Part shown: positions 43,042 to 51,819 of the stretch, piece by piece | Numbering within the stretch: the stretch's first letter is position 1 | How the letters are laid out: each line of letters opens with the position of its first letter | NCBI GenBank assembly: GCA_036383255.1 | Contig: DASVOS010000012.1 | Location: 5,001 to 69,000 of the forward strand | Source: Gammaproteobacteria bacterium | Lineage (GTDB): Bacteria > Pseudomonadota > Gammaproteobacteria > Natronospirales > REEB76 | DNA length: 64,000 nt | Direction of reading: 5' to 3' | Made by a program: the position numbers and the translations under genes | The notes under the pieces: model-generated | What the model saw: only the letters and a program-made list of their open reading frames with translations | Told to the model about the DNA's origin: nothing | Databases searched by the model: none

Positions 43042-43869
43042 ATGACGATGCTCGGCAGCAAGGTGGTGGTCCTCACCGGCGCTTCCCAGGGACTGGGAGC
43101 GGTGATGGCGGCGGCGCTGGCGGACGAGGGCGCGACGCTGCTGCTGGCGGCCCGTTCCGCCGACAAGCTCGCCGAGGTGGCCGCGGGCCTGCCTCGCGGC
43201 ACCCGCGTGCTCACCCAGCCCACGGACGTGACCCGCACCTCGGACCGGCGCGCGCTCCTGGAGCGGGCGCGGCACGAGTTCGGCCAGGTGGACGTGCTCA
43301 TCAACAACGCAGCCATCGAGGAGCTGGGCGTCTACGCCGAGCAGGACCCGGCGGTGTTGCAGCGCATCCTGGAGACCAACCTGCTCGCGCCCATGCTGCT
43401 CGCCCGCGAGGCGCTGCCGGAGATGCTGGCGCGCCGGAGCGGCCACGTGGTCAACATCGCTTCCCTCGCCGGCCGCACCGGTATGCCCTACGGCGCTGCA
43501 TATTCAGGCAGCAAGGGCGGGCTGGCGGAATGGAGCATCTCGCTGGCGGCGGAACTGCGGGACAGTGGCGTCGCGGTCTCGGTGATCTGCCCGGGCTTCG
43601 TGGACGAGGCCGGCATGTTCTCCCGCAAGCAAGCGGCAGCGCCCCGCAGCGTGGGTGCTTCGCATCCAAAAGATGTCGCCCATGCCGTGCTGGGGGTGCT
43701 CAAGAGCCGCAAGATCGAGGTGGTGGTCAACCCCAAGCCGGTGCGGCTGCTCATGGCCCTGAAGGCGCTCTCCCCGGAAGCAGCTCTCGCCCTGGGCCGG
43801 CGCCTGGGTTTGGTGGCGTTCCTTAAGCGCATCGCCACTACCCATCCACCCGACAACCGGATGTTGTAA
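43042..43869 (+). CDS. Short-chain dehydrogenase/reductase
   Basis: 275 residues, classical SDR: VVVLTGASQGLGAVMAAALAD with the TGxxxGxG site (about 10), NNAAIEELG, catalytic Ser in NIASLAGRTG (about 142) and YxxxK in YGAAYSGSKGGL (about 155-160). NAD(P)-dependent oxidoreductase of unknown substrate. The C-terminal tail of about 30 residues with a basic stretch is additional. The TTGTAA of the next promoter overlaps its stop codon. Confidence 0.88.
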   Translation: MTMLGSKVVVLTGASQGLGAVMAAALADEGATLLLAARSADKLAEVAAGLPRGTRVLTQPTDVTRTSDRRALLERARHEFGQVDVLINNAAIEELGVYAEQDPAVLQRILETNLLAPMLLAREALPEMLARRSGHVVNIASLAGRTGMPYGAAYSGSKGGLAEWSISLAAELRDSGVAVSVICPGFVDEAGMFSRKQAAAPRSVGASHPKDVAHAVLGVLKSRKIEVVVNPKPVRLLMALKALSPEAALALGRRLGLVAFLKRIATTHPPDNRML

Positions 43870-43891
43870 ACCCTGTCGAGGGTGCTACACT
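43864..43891 (+). promoter_or_regulatory. Putative promoter driving the c-di-GMP riboswitch transcript
   Basis: TTGTAA (43864-43869) and TACACT (43886-43891) with a 16-bp spacer. Transcription would begin around 43898, a single base before the first base pair of the riboswitch P1 helix, which supports the assignment. Confidence 0.6.
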
Positions 43892-43898
43892 CTGTTAA

Positions 43899-43992
43899 GT
43901 ACACGAAATGGCAAACCCGTCCGAAAGGCGGGGGCGCAAAGTCACCGGTCTAAGGGGTGCAAACCCTAAGATGGCGGGATTACCGAATGTGC
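43899..43992 (+). promoter_or_regulatory. Class I cyclic-di-GMP riboswitch (GEMM-I)
   Basis: The aptamer's conserved blocks appear in order: GGCAAACC (43910-43917); the P2 hairpin CCCGTC-CGAAAG-GGCGGG-like with its GAAA loop; GGGCGCAAAG (43932-43941); then the CACCGGTCTAA receptor, P3 tip AGGG-GTGCAAA-CCCT, AAGATGGC and CGGGATTACCGA (43973-43986). P1 closes as GTACA/TGTGC (43899-43903 with 43988-43992). These match the pattern of Vibrio Vc2-type GEMM-I RNAs. Cyclic di-GMP binding here would control the downstream methyltransferase gene, which begins about 145 nt later. Assigned by consensus reading, not by a covariance model. Confidence 0.87.
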
Positions 43993-44002
43993 CAACCCCT
44001 GT

Positions 44003-44075
44003 GTCCAGGCCCCTCCCTCTTGCCTGGACCGGCTTTCGGAACCCCTGACCCGCCCTCAGAAGGTTTGCACCCCTT
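44003..44075 (+). promoter_or_regulatory. Expression platform candidate of the riboswitch
   Basis: Hairpin GTCCAGGC...GCCTGGAC (44003-44010 with 44022-44029) is followed by GGTTTGCACCCCTT at 44062-44075, which is the exact complement of the aptamer's P3 tip (43952-43965). Pairing of these 14 nt would break the aptamer, so aptamer and partner appear mutually exclusive. No T run marks a terminator. Confidence 0.55.
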
Positions 44076-44135
44076 TCTATTTGGGGCGCTCCATCCATCC
44101 TGTTACCCTCGCGCCTGACAAACGAGCGAGCGGCC

Positions 44136-45008
44136 ATGTCTGAACCTGCCATCCGCAACGTCTCCGACACGGCCCTGTGGGTCGCGGTCTACCGCGCCCA
44201 GGAGAGCGAGCGTCCCGATCCCCTCTTCTACGATCCCTACGCGCGCCAGCTCGCGGGCGAGCGCGGCGAGGAGATCGCGAAGCAGGTGGGCATGCCCGGC
44301 TGGCCCATCGTGGTGCGCACGCAGATCCTGGATGAGCTCATCCTGAAGGCGGTGGAAGAGGACGGCTTCGACACGGTCCTGAACCTGGCCGCCGGCCTCG
44401 ACACCCGCCCTTACCGCCTGGCGCTGCCGGCGACGCTGCGCTGGATCGAGGTGGACTTGGCGCCCATGGTCGAATACAAGCGCGACAAGCTGAAGGAAGC
44501 CAAGTGCTTCTGCCGGCTGGAGCGCCACGCCGTGGACCTCGCGGACCCCGCGGCGCGGCGCGCGCTGTTCGCGAAGGTGGGTGCGGCCGCGAACAAGGTG
44601 CTGGTGATCACCGAGGGCCTGCTGGTGTACCTCGACCCGGAGGAGGTGAAGGTGCTAGCGGCGGACCTGCACCAGCCGGTGCCGTTCAAGCGTTGGCTGC
44701 TGGACATCGCCTCGCCACAGCTCCTCGAGATGCTGGCGAAGCGCGGCATGACCGGCGACCGGAGCCAGCTGCTCGAGAACCAGGAGGTGCGTTTCCGGTT
44801 CGCGCCGGCGGAGTCCCTGGATTTCTTCGCCCCCCTGGGCTGGCGGCCGTCGCAGTACCGCTCCGTGGCGGATGAAGCGAGGCGCCTGAAGCGCTTCGAT
44901 ATCCCGCTGCCACTCAAGGTGGTGGGCTTCCTGGTGGGGTTGCTGGCGCCCAAGCAGGGCGAGAAGCTGCGCCGCATGAGCGGCATCGGCGTGCTGGAAC
45001 GGGCTTAG
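44136..45008 (+). CDS. SAM-dependent methyltransferase, LCM/PPM1-type (TIGR00027-like)
   Basis: 290 residues: FYDPYARQLAGERGEEI (about 30), VRTQILDELIL, and the SAM site VLNLAAGLDTRPYRLALP (about 82) with IEVDLAPMVEYK, then the ITEGLLVYLDPEEVK block (about 155). This pattern is that of leucine carboxyl methyltransferase-like enzymes (pfam Methyltransf_18/LCM family), used in bacteria in small-molecule or polyketide methylation. The gene is preceded by a c-di-GMP riboswitch, so its expression is probably tied to the motile/sessile switch. Its stop overlaps the mtgA stop by four bases on the opposite strand. The substrate is unknown. Confidence 0.85.
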   Translation: MSEPAIRNVSDTALWVAVYRAQESERPDPLFYDPYARQLAGERGEEIAKQVGMPGWPIVVRTQILDELILKAVEEDGFDTVLNLAAGLDTRPYRLALPATLRWIEVDLAPMVEYKRDKLKEAKCFCRLERHAVDLADPAARRALFAKVGAAANKVLVITEGLLVYLDPEEVKVLAADLHQPVPFKRWLLDIASPQLLEMLAKRGMTGDRSQLLENQEVRFRFAPAESLDFFAPLGWRPSQYRSVADEARRLKRFDIPLPLKVVGFLVGLLAPKQGEKLRRMSGIGVLERA

Positions 45009-45706
45009 CGTCCGAGACTCGCCAGGTAACCTGATCCCAGCTCCTGCATCTGCTCCAATATCCAGTCCTCGCGCCGCTGCAGGCGCGCCGACGGATCGTT
45101 CACGTCGAAACGGTCCGGCGCCGGCAGCGAGGCGGCGAGCAGCGCCGCCTGCTCGCGGCTCAGGGCCGCGGGCGTCACGCCATAGAGCCGCCGCGATGCG
45201 GCGCCCACGCCGAAGGTGTAGTCGTCGAGCTGGGCCACGTTGAGGTAGACCTCGAGGATGCGCCGCTTCGGCCACTCCAGCTCCATCATCACCGTGAACC
45301 AGGCCTCCACCGCCTTGCGGGTGTAGCTCCTGCCCGGCCACAGCCACAGGTTCTTGGCGGTTTGCTGGCTGATGGTGCTGGCGCCGCGCACGTGGCGGCT
45401 CTTCGCGTTGTGCTCGAAGGCCGCTCCTATGGCGTCCCAGTCGAAGCCGTCGTGGAAGGGGAACTGCTGGTCCTCGGCGGTCACCACCGCGAGCGGCATG
45501 TCCGGCGCGATGGCCGAATAGGGAGTCCATTGGTACTGCACCCGGGCGCGGGACTTCTTCGCCAGGAGCTCGACCTGCTTCTGCTGCATGAACGCGCTGG
45601 TGGCCGGGTCCACCACGCCGCGGAACGCCACGCCGCAGGCGGTGGCCAGGAACCATAGCCAGGCCAGCACCAGGGCGCGCCGCCACAGGCGCGGCCAGAG
45701 GCTCAT
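45005..45706 (-). CDS. mtgA: Monofunctional biosynthetic peptidoglycan transglycosylase
   Basis: 233 residues: one N-terminal membrane helix (about 8-28) and a GT51 domain with VVTAEDQQFPFHDGFD (catalytic Glu in AEDQ, about 83), RGASTISQQTAKNLWLWPGRSYTRKA (about 117) and ELEWPKRRILEVYLNV. It polymerises lipid II into glycan chains. The ATG at 45706 overlaps the DUF2891 stop (ATGA). The open frame upstream of 45706 is a shadow with arginine-rich, non-conserved translation. Confidence 0.93.
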   Translation of the reverse strand: MSLWPRLWRRALVLAWLWFLATACGVAFRGVVDPATSAFMQQKQVELLAKKSRARVQYQWTPYSAIAPDMPLAVVTAEDQQFPFHDGFDWDAIGAAFEHNAKSRHVRGASTISQQTAKNLWLWPGRSYTRKAVEAWFTVMMELEWPKRRILEVYLNVAQLDDYTFGVGAASRRLYGVTPAALSREQAALLAASLPAPDRFDVNDPSARLQRREDWILEQMQELGSGYLASLGR

Positions 45707-46731
45707 GCCAGGCCCCGGCCGGTGAGGTGGTAGACCGCGAAGCTCGGCAACCAGTGGCTGCCTGCGTATTCCTCCTCGCGGATGGCGGCGAGGCCCTGTT
45801 CGGCGTGCTCGGCCGCCGCCGACTCCAGCGCGGCACGGCGCGCATCGGCAGCAGGCAGCGCGGCGGCGATGCCGCGCAACATCCAGGCGCGGCTCAGGTT
45901 GAGCCCATCCAGGTGCGCGAGCTTGCCATCGGAAGGATCGCGGCTCACGGCGGGCTCGAGCCACCGGCTGCCGTCCGCCGGCAGCTTCGGCAGGAACTTG
46001 GCCAGCCAGCGCACATACTCGACTTGCGGCACGAGGCGGCGCATCAGGTCCGCTTCCGCCAGCACCGGCGAGAGGAAATCCTGGCCCGAGGGCTCGTAGG
46101 CGAGCGGGCCGCCCACGTCGAAGCGGTGGAACTCCACGCCCTTGGCGCGCACCAGCTCTTGCATCGGAACGTCGCCGATGACGCGGGCCCAGTCATGCGC
46201 CAACCCCAGGGCGAAGGCGCTCTGGGAATGTTCGCCGCTGCGGATGGGATAGAAGAGCTTGGGCAGCCAGGTGCGCAAGCGCTCCCGCGCCAGCGCTTCC
46301 AGTGGCGCCAGCACCGAGCGCCAGCGCTGTGCCTCAGGCGTGTTCCATTCATGCAGCTCTGCGTTGAGCTGCAGCAGCCAGGCGAGGCCGTAGGGCCGTT
46401 CCCAGGAAGCGCGCCGCGGGTCGTCGAAGTAGCGGCATTCCTGCGCCACGTCCGCGAGGTTGAACCGCCTCTCCACGAACGCCCGCGCCTCCGGGGCGAA
46501 GCGCCCCTCCGGCAGGAGCCGGAGCAGCCGCACCAGCAGCCAGTAGTTGTGCACCGCCGAGTGCCAGTCGTAGGCGCCGCAGAACACCGGGTGCAGCTCG
46601 CGTGGAGCGGCCGCGTCCTGGTCGCCATCCATCAGGTGCTGGATGTGGTTGGGGTACTCGCGGCCGAGGTTGGCGAGCGCCATGCGCGCCATGCGCTCGA
46701 GAAAAACCACGTCCTGGGTGGAATCTTTCAT
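45703..46731 (-). CDS. DUF2891 domain-containing protein
   Basis: 342 residues, helical, without signal peptide. Blocks such as HPVFCGAYDWHSAVHNYW (about 46), NLADVAQECRYF, ERPYGLAWLLQLNAELHEW and RSGEHSQSAFALGLAHDW match DUF2891, whose conserved Cys, Asp, His and Glu suggest a glycoside- or alginate-lyase-like (alpha/alpha toroid) fold. The function has not been shown. I start at the ATG at 46731. It is translated into mtgA via an ATGA overlap, so it may be associated with cell-wall metabolism, a guess from context only. Confidence 0.8.
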   Translation of the reverse strand: MKDSTQDVVFLERMARMALANLGREYPNHIQHLMDGDQDAAAPRELHPVFCGAYDWHSAVHNYWLLVRLLRLLPEGRFAPEARAFVERRFNLADVAQECRYFDDPRRASWERPYGLAWLLQLNAELHEWNTPEAQRWRSVLAPLEALARERLRTWLPKLFYPIRSGEHSQSAFALGLAHDWARVIGDVPMQELVRAKGVEFHRFDVGGPLAYEPSGQDFLSPVLAEADLMRRLVPQVEYVRWLAKFLPKLPADGSRWLEPAVSRDPSDGKLAHLDGLNLSRAWMLRGIAAALPAADARRAALESAAAEHAEQGLAAIREEEYAGSHWLPSFAVYHLTGRGLA

Positions 46732-46850
46732 GCTGACCCGGAGTCTACTGGGACGGTACCCCTTGGCGACAGTCCCGCCGGGCTGCCATGATGGGCCCCG
46801 CCAGAGCCGGATGACCGGCCTCGCATCCATACCTGATAGGGAAACAGCGC

Positions 46851-48449
46851 ATGTCGAACAAATCCTCCCTGCGCCGGGACGTGGGCCTCGTCGCCCTCAC
46901 CATGACCGGCATCGGCTCCATCATCGGTTCCGGATGGCTCTTCGGCGCCGCCAAGGCCGCGCGCCTGGCCGGCCCTGACGCGGTCTGGGCCTGGGTCTTG
47001 GGCGCCGTGATCATCCTGGTGATCGCCCTCACCTACGCCGAGCTTGGCGCCATGTTCCCGGAGTCAGGCGGCATGGTGCGCTTCGGCCTCTATACCCATG
47101 GCTCCCTGGTGGGCTCCATCGCAGCCTGGGCCGCCTGGATCTCGGTGGTCTCGGTGATCCCGGTGGAGGCCTTCGCCTCGGTGCAGTACATGGCTTCCTG
47201 GCCATGGGACTGGGCCAACCCATGGGCCCACAACCTGTTCCAGGACGGCAAGGTGAGCGACACCGGCCTCGCCATCGGCGCGGTGCTGGTGGTGATCTAC
47301 TTCCTGCTCAACTTCTGGAGCGTGAAGCTGTTCGCGCGCAGCAACACCATAATCACCACCTTCAAGCTGGTGATCCCGGCGCTGACGGCGCTACTGCTGA
47401 TCGCCTCGGGCTTCCACGCGGAAAACTTCAGTGTGGGCACCCACGGCGGCGCCCATGTCACTGACATCGCCGCGGTGCTCACCGCGGTGGCCACCGCCGG
47501 TATCGTGTTCAGCTTCAACGGCTTCCAGAGCCCGGTGAACCTGGCGGGCGAGTCCAAGAACCCGAGCCGCGACGTGCCCATCGCCGTGATCGGCTCCATC
47601 GTTATCTGCGCCATCATCTATGTGCTGCTGCAGATCGGCTTCCTGGGCGCGGTGCCCTCCGAGATGCTGCAGCAGGCCGGCTGGAGCGGCGTCCAGTTCA
47701 GCTCGCCCTACGCGCAGCTGGCGCTGGCGGCCAATATCAACTTCCTGGCGATCCTGCTCTACGTGGACGCGTTCGTGAGCCCCAGCGGCACCGGCTCCAC
47801 CTACACCGCCTCCAGCTCGCGCATGCTCTGGGGCATGGAGAAGAACGGCATCCTGCCCAAGATCTTCGGTACGGTGCACCCGGTATATGGCATCCCGCGG
47901 CCGGCCATGTGGCTGAACCTGGCGGTGGCGTTCCTGTTCTTCTTCTGGTTCCAGGGCTGGGACAAGGGCGCGGACGTGACCTCCGTGGCCTGCGTGCTCT
48001 CCTACCTCATCGGCCCGGTGAGCGTAGCGGTACTGCGCAAGATCGACCCGGATCGCGCGCGGCCCCTGAAGGTACCGGCGCTGAAGTGGGTAGCCGGCAT
48101 CGCCTTCACCTTGGGCACCCTGGTGCTGTACTGGGCCAAGTGGCCGCTCACGTGGCAGGTGATCCGCACGCTGTCGCCGGTGCTGCTGTTATGGGGCTAC
48201 TACGAGTACGTGGGCGGCTGGAAGGACTTCCGCCAGCACGCGCGCGGCGCGCTGTGGCTGGTCATCTACCTGCCGGGCGTGGCCGTACTCTCGTACATCG
48301 GGAGTGACCAGTTCGGCGGCATCGGCTTGCTGCCGTTCGGCTGGGACCTGCTGGTGGTGGCGGTCTTCGGCGCGGTGTTCTTCCTGTGGGGCCTGAAGAG
48401 CGGCTGGAAGACGGTGCATCTCGAGGCCAGCAACCAGACTCTGCATTGA
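46851..48449 (+). CDS. APC family amino acid permease
   Basis: 532 residues with about 12 membrane helices. The first helix region VALTMTGIGSIIGSGWLFGAAKAA (about 13) carries the GSG-like substrate/Na motif of LeuT-fold APC transporters, and FSFNGFQSPVNLAGESKNPSRDVP (about 221) is the hallmark amphipathic loop of amino acid permeases. Probably imports an amino acid with proton coupling. Monocistronic, ending in a 12-bp terminator. Confidence 0.87.
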   Translation: MSNKSSLRRDVGLVALTMTGIGSIIGSGWLFGAAKAARLAGPDAVWAWVLGAVIILVIALTYAELGAMFPESGGMVRFGLYTHGSLVGSIAAWAAWISVVSVIPVEAFASVQYMASWPWDWANPWAHNLFQDGKVSDTGLAIGAVLVVIYFLLNFWSVKLFARSNTIITTFKLVIPALTALLLIASGFHAENFSVGTHGGAHVTDIAAVLTAVATAGIVFSFNGFQSPVNLAGESKNPSRDVPIAVIGSIVICAIIYVLLQIGFLGAVPSEMLQQAGWSGVQFSSPYAQLALAANINFLAILLYVDAFVSPSGTGSTYTASSSRMLWGMEKNGILPKIFGTVHPVYGIPRPAMWLNLAVAFLFFFWFQGWDKGADVTSVACVLSYLIGPVSVAVLRKIDPDRARPLKVPALKWVAGIAFTLGTLVLYWAKWPLTWQVIRTLSPVLLLWGYYEYVGGWKDFRQHARGALWLVIYLPGVAVLSYIGSDQFGGIGLLPFGWDLLVVAVFGAVFFLWGLKSGWKTVHLEASNQTLH

Positions 48450-48462
48450 TAGAGAAGATGGC

Positions 48463-48490
48463 ACGCCCCGCCACGCAAGTGGCGGGGCGT
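48463..48490 (+). terminator. Bidirectional terminator between the permease and murI
   Basis: ACGCCCCGCCAC, loop GCAA, GTGGCGGGGCGT, followed by TTTCTTTTAG: a perfect 12-bp stem. murI converges on it. Confidence 0.88.
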
Positions 48491-48496
48491 TTTCTT

Positions 48497-49318
48497 TTAG
48501 AGGTCCACGATCTCGACGTCAGGCGCTCTGAGCGTCTGCCCCAGGAACAGGCTGCCGACCCGCGCGAAGCGCTCGGGGCCGTCGGTCGCGAGGTAGCGCG
48601 CGCCGCCTTCGCCCTGAGCGCGGGCGATCTTTCCCTCGCCCAACAGCTTCTCCACGGCCCGCGCCGCGATCTCGGCGGAATCCACGATGCCGACTTCCGG
48701 TCCCGCCACCGCGGCGATGGCATCCTTGAGCAGCGGGAAGTGGGTGCAGCCCAGCACCAGGCAGTCCAGGCCCTCGCGGCGCTTCTCGTCGAGCAAGGGC
48801 TGCAGGTACTCGCGCACCACTGATTCCACCAGCGGGCCCTTCACCCAGCCTTCCTCCGCCAGCGCCACGAACAGCGAGCAGGCCTGGGCATACACCTGTG
48901 CATCCGGCCGGCGCGCCGTGATCGCGCGCTCGTAGGCACCGCCCCGCACCGTGCCTTCGGTGGCGAGCACGGCGATGTGCCCGGTCCTGGACGCCGCCAC
49001 GGCGGCCTCCGCCCCCGCTTCCACCACGCCCACCACCGGCAGCGGCGCGAACCCGGCGGCGAGGGCTGGCATGGCCACGGCGGAGGCGGTGTTGCAGGCC
49101 ACCACCAGCAGCTTGATGCCGCGTCCGACCAGGTGCCCCGCCGCCTGCACCGCGTAGCGGTTCACCGTGTCCGGCGCCTTGGTGCCGTAGGGCAGGCGCG
49201 CCGTATCGCCGAGGTAGAGCAGGTGCTCGCCCGGCAGGCGGGCGCGCAGCGCCTTCAGCACCGTGAGGCCGCCCACGCCGGAATCGAAGATGCCTATCGG
49301 AAGTTCGGCGGGACTCAA
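48497..49318 (-). CDS. murI: Glutamate racemase
   Basis: 273 residues: IGIFDSGVGGLTVLKAL at the N-terminus, LYLGDTARLPYGTK, catalytic Cys in VVACNTASAVA (about 73) and GCTHFPLL (about 185). It supplies D-glutamate for peptidoglycan. The start is a TTG at 49318 that overlaps the fadD stop (TTGA); no ATG lies nearby in frame with the conserved N-terminus. It is unusual but well fixed by the coupling. Confidence 0.94.
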   Translation of the reverse strand: MSPAELPIGIFDSGVGGLTVLKALRARLPGEHLLYLGDTARLPYGTKAPDTVNRYAVQAAGHLVGRGIKLLVVACNTASAVAMPALAAGFAPLPVVGVVEAGAEAAVAASRTGHIAVLATEGTVRGGAYERAITARRPDAQVYAQACSLFVALAEEGWVKGPLVESVVREYLQPLLDEKRREGLDCLVLGCTHFPLLKDAIAAVAGPEVGIVDSAEIAARAVEKLLGEGKIARAQGEGGARYLATDGPERFARVGSLFLGQTLRAPDVEIVDL

Positions 49319-50985
49319 GCTTTCTCGCGCAGTTCTCTACGCAGGATCTTTCCGACGTTGGATTTCGGAAGCTCGTCGCGGAACTCGATGTGCTTCGGGA
49401 CCTTGTAGCCCGTCAGGTACTTGTGGCAGTGGGCGATGAGTTCCTCGGCGGTGAGCGCCGGGTCCTTGCGCACCACGAACAGCTTCACCACCTCGCCGGA
49501 ATGCTCGTCGGGCACGCCCACGGCCGCGCACTCGCGCACGCCCGGGTGCATCATGGCCACGTCCTCCACCTCGTTCGGGTACACGTTGAAGCCCGACACC
49601 AGGATCATGTCCTTCTTGCGGTCCACGATGTAGACGAAGCCGCGCGCATCCACCCGGCCCATGTCGCCGGTGCGCAGCCAGCCGTCCGGCGACAGCACCT
49701 TGGCGGTCTCGGCCGGCTGCTGCCAGTAACCGCGGGTCACCTGCGGCCCGCGGAAGCACAGCTCGCCCACCTCGCCCACGCCCAGCTCGCGGCCGTCATC
49801 GTCGCGGATCGAGAGCTCGGTGGAGGGGATGGGAAGGCCGATGCTGCCGTTGTAGTCCTTGAGGTCCAGCGGGTTGATGCAGGCGGCCGGGGAGGTCTCG
49901 GTGAGGCCGTAGGCCTCGACGATGGGCCGGGCCGTGACTTTCTTCCATTGCTCGGCCACCGCGCGCTGCACCGCCATGCCGCCGCCCAGCGCCAGCTTCA
50001 GATGCGAGAAGTCCAGCTCGGCGAAACCCTGGGCGTGCAGCAGCCCGTTGAACAGCGTGTTCACGCCGGTGATGACGCTGAAGGGATACTTGCCCAGCGT
50101 CTTCACGAAGTCCTTCATGTCGCGCGGGTTGGTGATGAGGATGTTCTTGCCGCCCAGCGTCATGAACACCATGCAGTTCGCGGTGAGCGAGAAGATGTGG
50201 TACAGCGGCAGCGCGGTGATCACGATCTCGGTGCCGGGCGTGAGGCCCTTGCCGAGCCAGGCGGCGGCCTGCAGCACGTTCGCGGTCATGTTGCCGTGGC
50301 TGAGGATCGCGCCCTTGGACACGCCGGTGGTGCCGCCGGTGTACTGCAGGAACGCCACGTCGTCGTGGCCGAGGTCCACGGGCTCGAGCTTGTAGCGCGC
50401 GCCGGCCGCCAGGGCATCGCGGAAACCCACGCTGCCCGGGAGCTGCCAGGGCGGCACCATCTTCTTGACGCGCTTCACCACGAGGTTCACCAGCGCGCGC
50501 TTAGGCTGCGGGAACAGGTCGCCAATCTGGGTGGTGACCACGGTGTCGAGCGCGTCGCAGCCCTTCACGTCCTGCAGGGTATGGGCGAAGTTCTCGAGGA
50601 TCACGATGCCGCGGGCGCCAGAGTCGCGGAGCTGGTGCTCCAGCTCGCGCGCGGTGTAGAGCGGATTGACGTTCACCACCGTGAGGCCGGCCCGCAGCAC
50701 ACCGAACAGCGCCACCGGGTACTGCAGCAGGTTCGGCATCATGATGGCGACCCGGTCGCCCTTCCTGAAGCCGCGCTCCTGCTGGAGCCAGGCACCGAAC
50801 TTCGCGCTCTCGCGGTCCAGCTCGCCGTAGCTCATGGCCACGCCCATGTTCACGTAGGCGGGCAGTGCGGCGAAGTCCCGGCAGCACTCCTCCATGATCT
50901 GCTTGACCGAAGCGTAGCGGCCGGTGTCGATCTCGGCGGGCGTGCCGGCGGGATACTGCTTGAGCCAGAGCTTTTCCACGTCCAC
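49315..50985 (-). CDS. fadD: Long-chain acyl-CoA synthetase
   Basis: About 556 residues of the ANL superfamily: P-loop-like YTGGTTGVSKGAILSH (about 215), YGLTETSPA (about 360), the adenylate-binding GDMGRVDARGFVYIVDRKKDMI (about 440) and the C-terminal lysine region PKSNVGKILRRE. It activates long-chain fatty acids for beta-oxidation or lipid synthesis. The N-terminus is uncertain: a GTG at 50985 gives MDVEKLW, a GTG at 50979 gives MEKLWLKQYPAG, which fits FadD better. Neither has a strong Shine-Dalgarno. The stop overlaps the murI start. Confidence 0.94.
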   Translation of the reverse strand: MDVEKLWLKQYPAGTPAEIDTGRYASVKQIMEECCRDFAALPAYVNMGVAMSYGELDRESAKFGAWLQQERGFRKGDRVAIMMPNLLQYPVALFGVLRAGLTVVNVNPLYTARELEHQLRDSGARGIVILENFAHTLQDVKGCDALDTVVTTQIGDLFPQPKRALVNLVVKRVKKMVPPWQLPGSVGFRDALAAGARYKLEPVDLGHDDVAFLQYTGGTTGVSKGAILSHGNMTANVLQAAAWLGKGLTPGTEIVITALPLYHIFSLTANCMVFMTLGGKNILITNPRDMKDFVKTLGKYPFSVITGVNTLFNGLLHAQGFAELDFSHLKLALGGGMAVQRAVAEQWKKVTARPIVEAYGLTETSPAACINPLDLKDYNGSIGLPIPSTELSIRDDDGRELGVGEVGELCFRGPQVTRGYWQQPAETAKVLSPDGWLRTGDMGRVDARGFVYIVDRKKDMILVSGFNVYPNEVEDVAMMHPGVRECAAVGVPDEHSGEVVKLFVVRKDPALTAEELIAHCHKYLTGYKVPKHIEFRDELPKSNVGKILRRELREKA

Positions 50986-51044
50986 CCCATCCGTGCTTTT
51001 GCCGAATCATACCGCAGGCCGCGCGGGACAAGCCGGCGGGGCCT

Positions 51045-51050
51045 TACAAT
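51045..51050 (+). promoter_or_regulatory. Candidate -10 box just before the SDR start
   Basis: TACAAT ends 8 bp before the ATG at 51059, with no Shine-Dalgarno in the leader. A transcript would start within a few bases of the ATG. The same layout is seen at 7213. Confidence 0.4.
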
Positions 51051-51058
51051 ATCGGGAC

Positions 51059-51811
51059 ATGGAGACTGGACAGAAACTGGCCTGGATCACCGGCGGCGGC
51101 TCTGGCATCGGCCGGGCGCTCGCGCTCCGGCTCGCCGCCGACGGCTGGCGCGTGGTGGTGTCGGGACGCCGCCCCGAGCCGCTGGCGGAGACCGCGGAGC
51201 AGGCGCCAGGCGCCATCTTCCCCTGGCCGCTGGACGTGGCCGACCTCGCGGCGGTGCGCCGCGCCGTGGCCGGCATCGAGGGCGCCCACGGCGCCGTGGC
51301 GCTGGCGGTGCTCAACGCCGGCATGTACCGCTCCGTGAAGCTCGACACCTTCAAGGGCGAGACCTTCGCCGAGCACATGCAAGTGAACTTCCTGGGCGTC
51401 GTCAACTGCATGGACGCGCTCTTGCCGGCGATGCGCGCGCGCCGCGCCGGGCACATGGTGCTGGTGGCGAGCGTGGCGGGCTACCGCGGCCTGCCGCTGG
51501 CGGCGGCCTACGGTCCCACCAAGGCGGCGCTCATCAACCTCGCCGAATCCATGAAGGGCATGTTCGCCCGGGCCGGCCTCACGCTCTCGGTGTGCAATCC
51601 GGGCTTCGTGGCCACGCCGCTCACCGAGCACAATGCCTTCCCGATGCCGTTCCTGATGCAGGTGGACGACGCGGCCGAGGCGCTGCATCGCGGCATCCGC
51701 GCCGGGAAGTTCGAGATCGCCTTCCCCACCCGCTTCGTGCTGATATTGAAGCTGCTACGCGCCCTTCCCTACGCGCTGTATTTCCCGCTGATGCGGCGCC
51801 TGACCCGCTAG
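51059..51811 (+). CDS. Short-chain dehydrogenase/reductase
   Basis: 250 residues: TGGGSGIGRALALRLA (about 11), LNAGMYRS, VNFLGVVN, catalytic Ser in VASVAGYRG (about 140) and YGPTKAAL (YxxxK, about 150). The C-terminal 40 residues contain a hydrophobic run (FVLILKLLRALPYALYFPLM) that may contact the membrane. Substrate unknown. It is followed after 8 bp by osmC-like, and a possible -10 box lies right before its ATG. Confidence 0.87.
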   Translation: METGQKLAWITGGGSGIGRALALRLAADGWRVVVSGRRPEPLAETAEQAPGAIFPWPLDVADLAAVRRAVAGIEGAHGAVALAVLNAGMYRSVKLDTFKGETFAEHMQVNFLGVVNCMDALLPAMRARRAGHMVLVASVAGYRGLPLAAAYGPTKAALINLAESMKGMFARAGLTLSVCNPGFVATPLTEHNAFPMPFLMQVDDAAEALHRGIRAGKFEIAFPTRFVLILKLLRALPYALYFPLMRRLTR

Positions 51812-51819
51812 GAGGCAAC

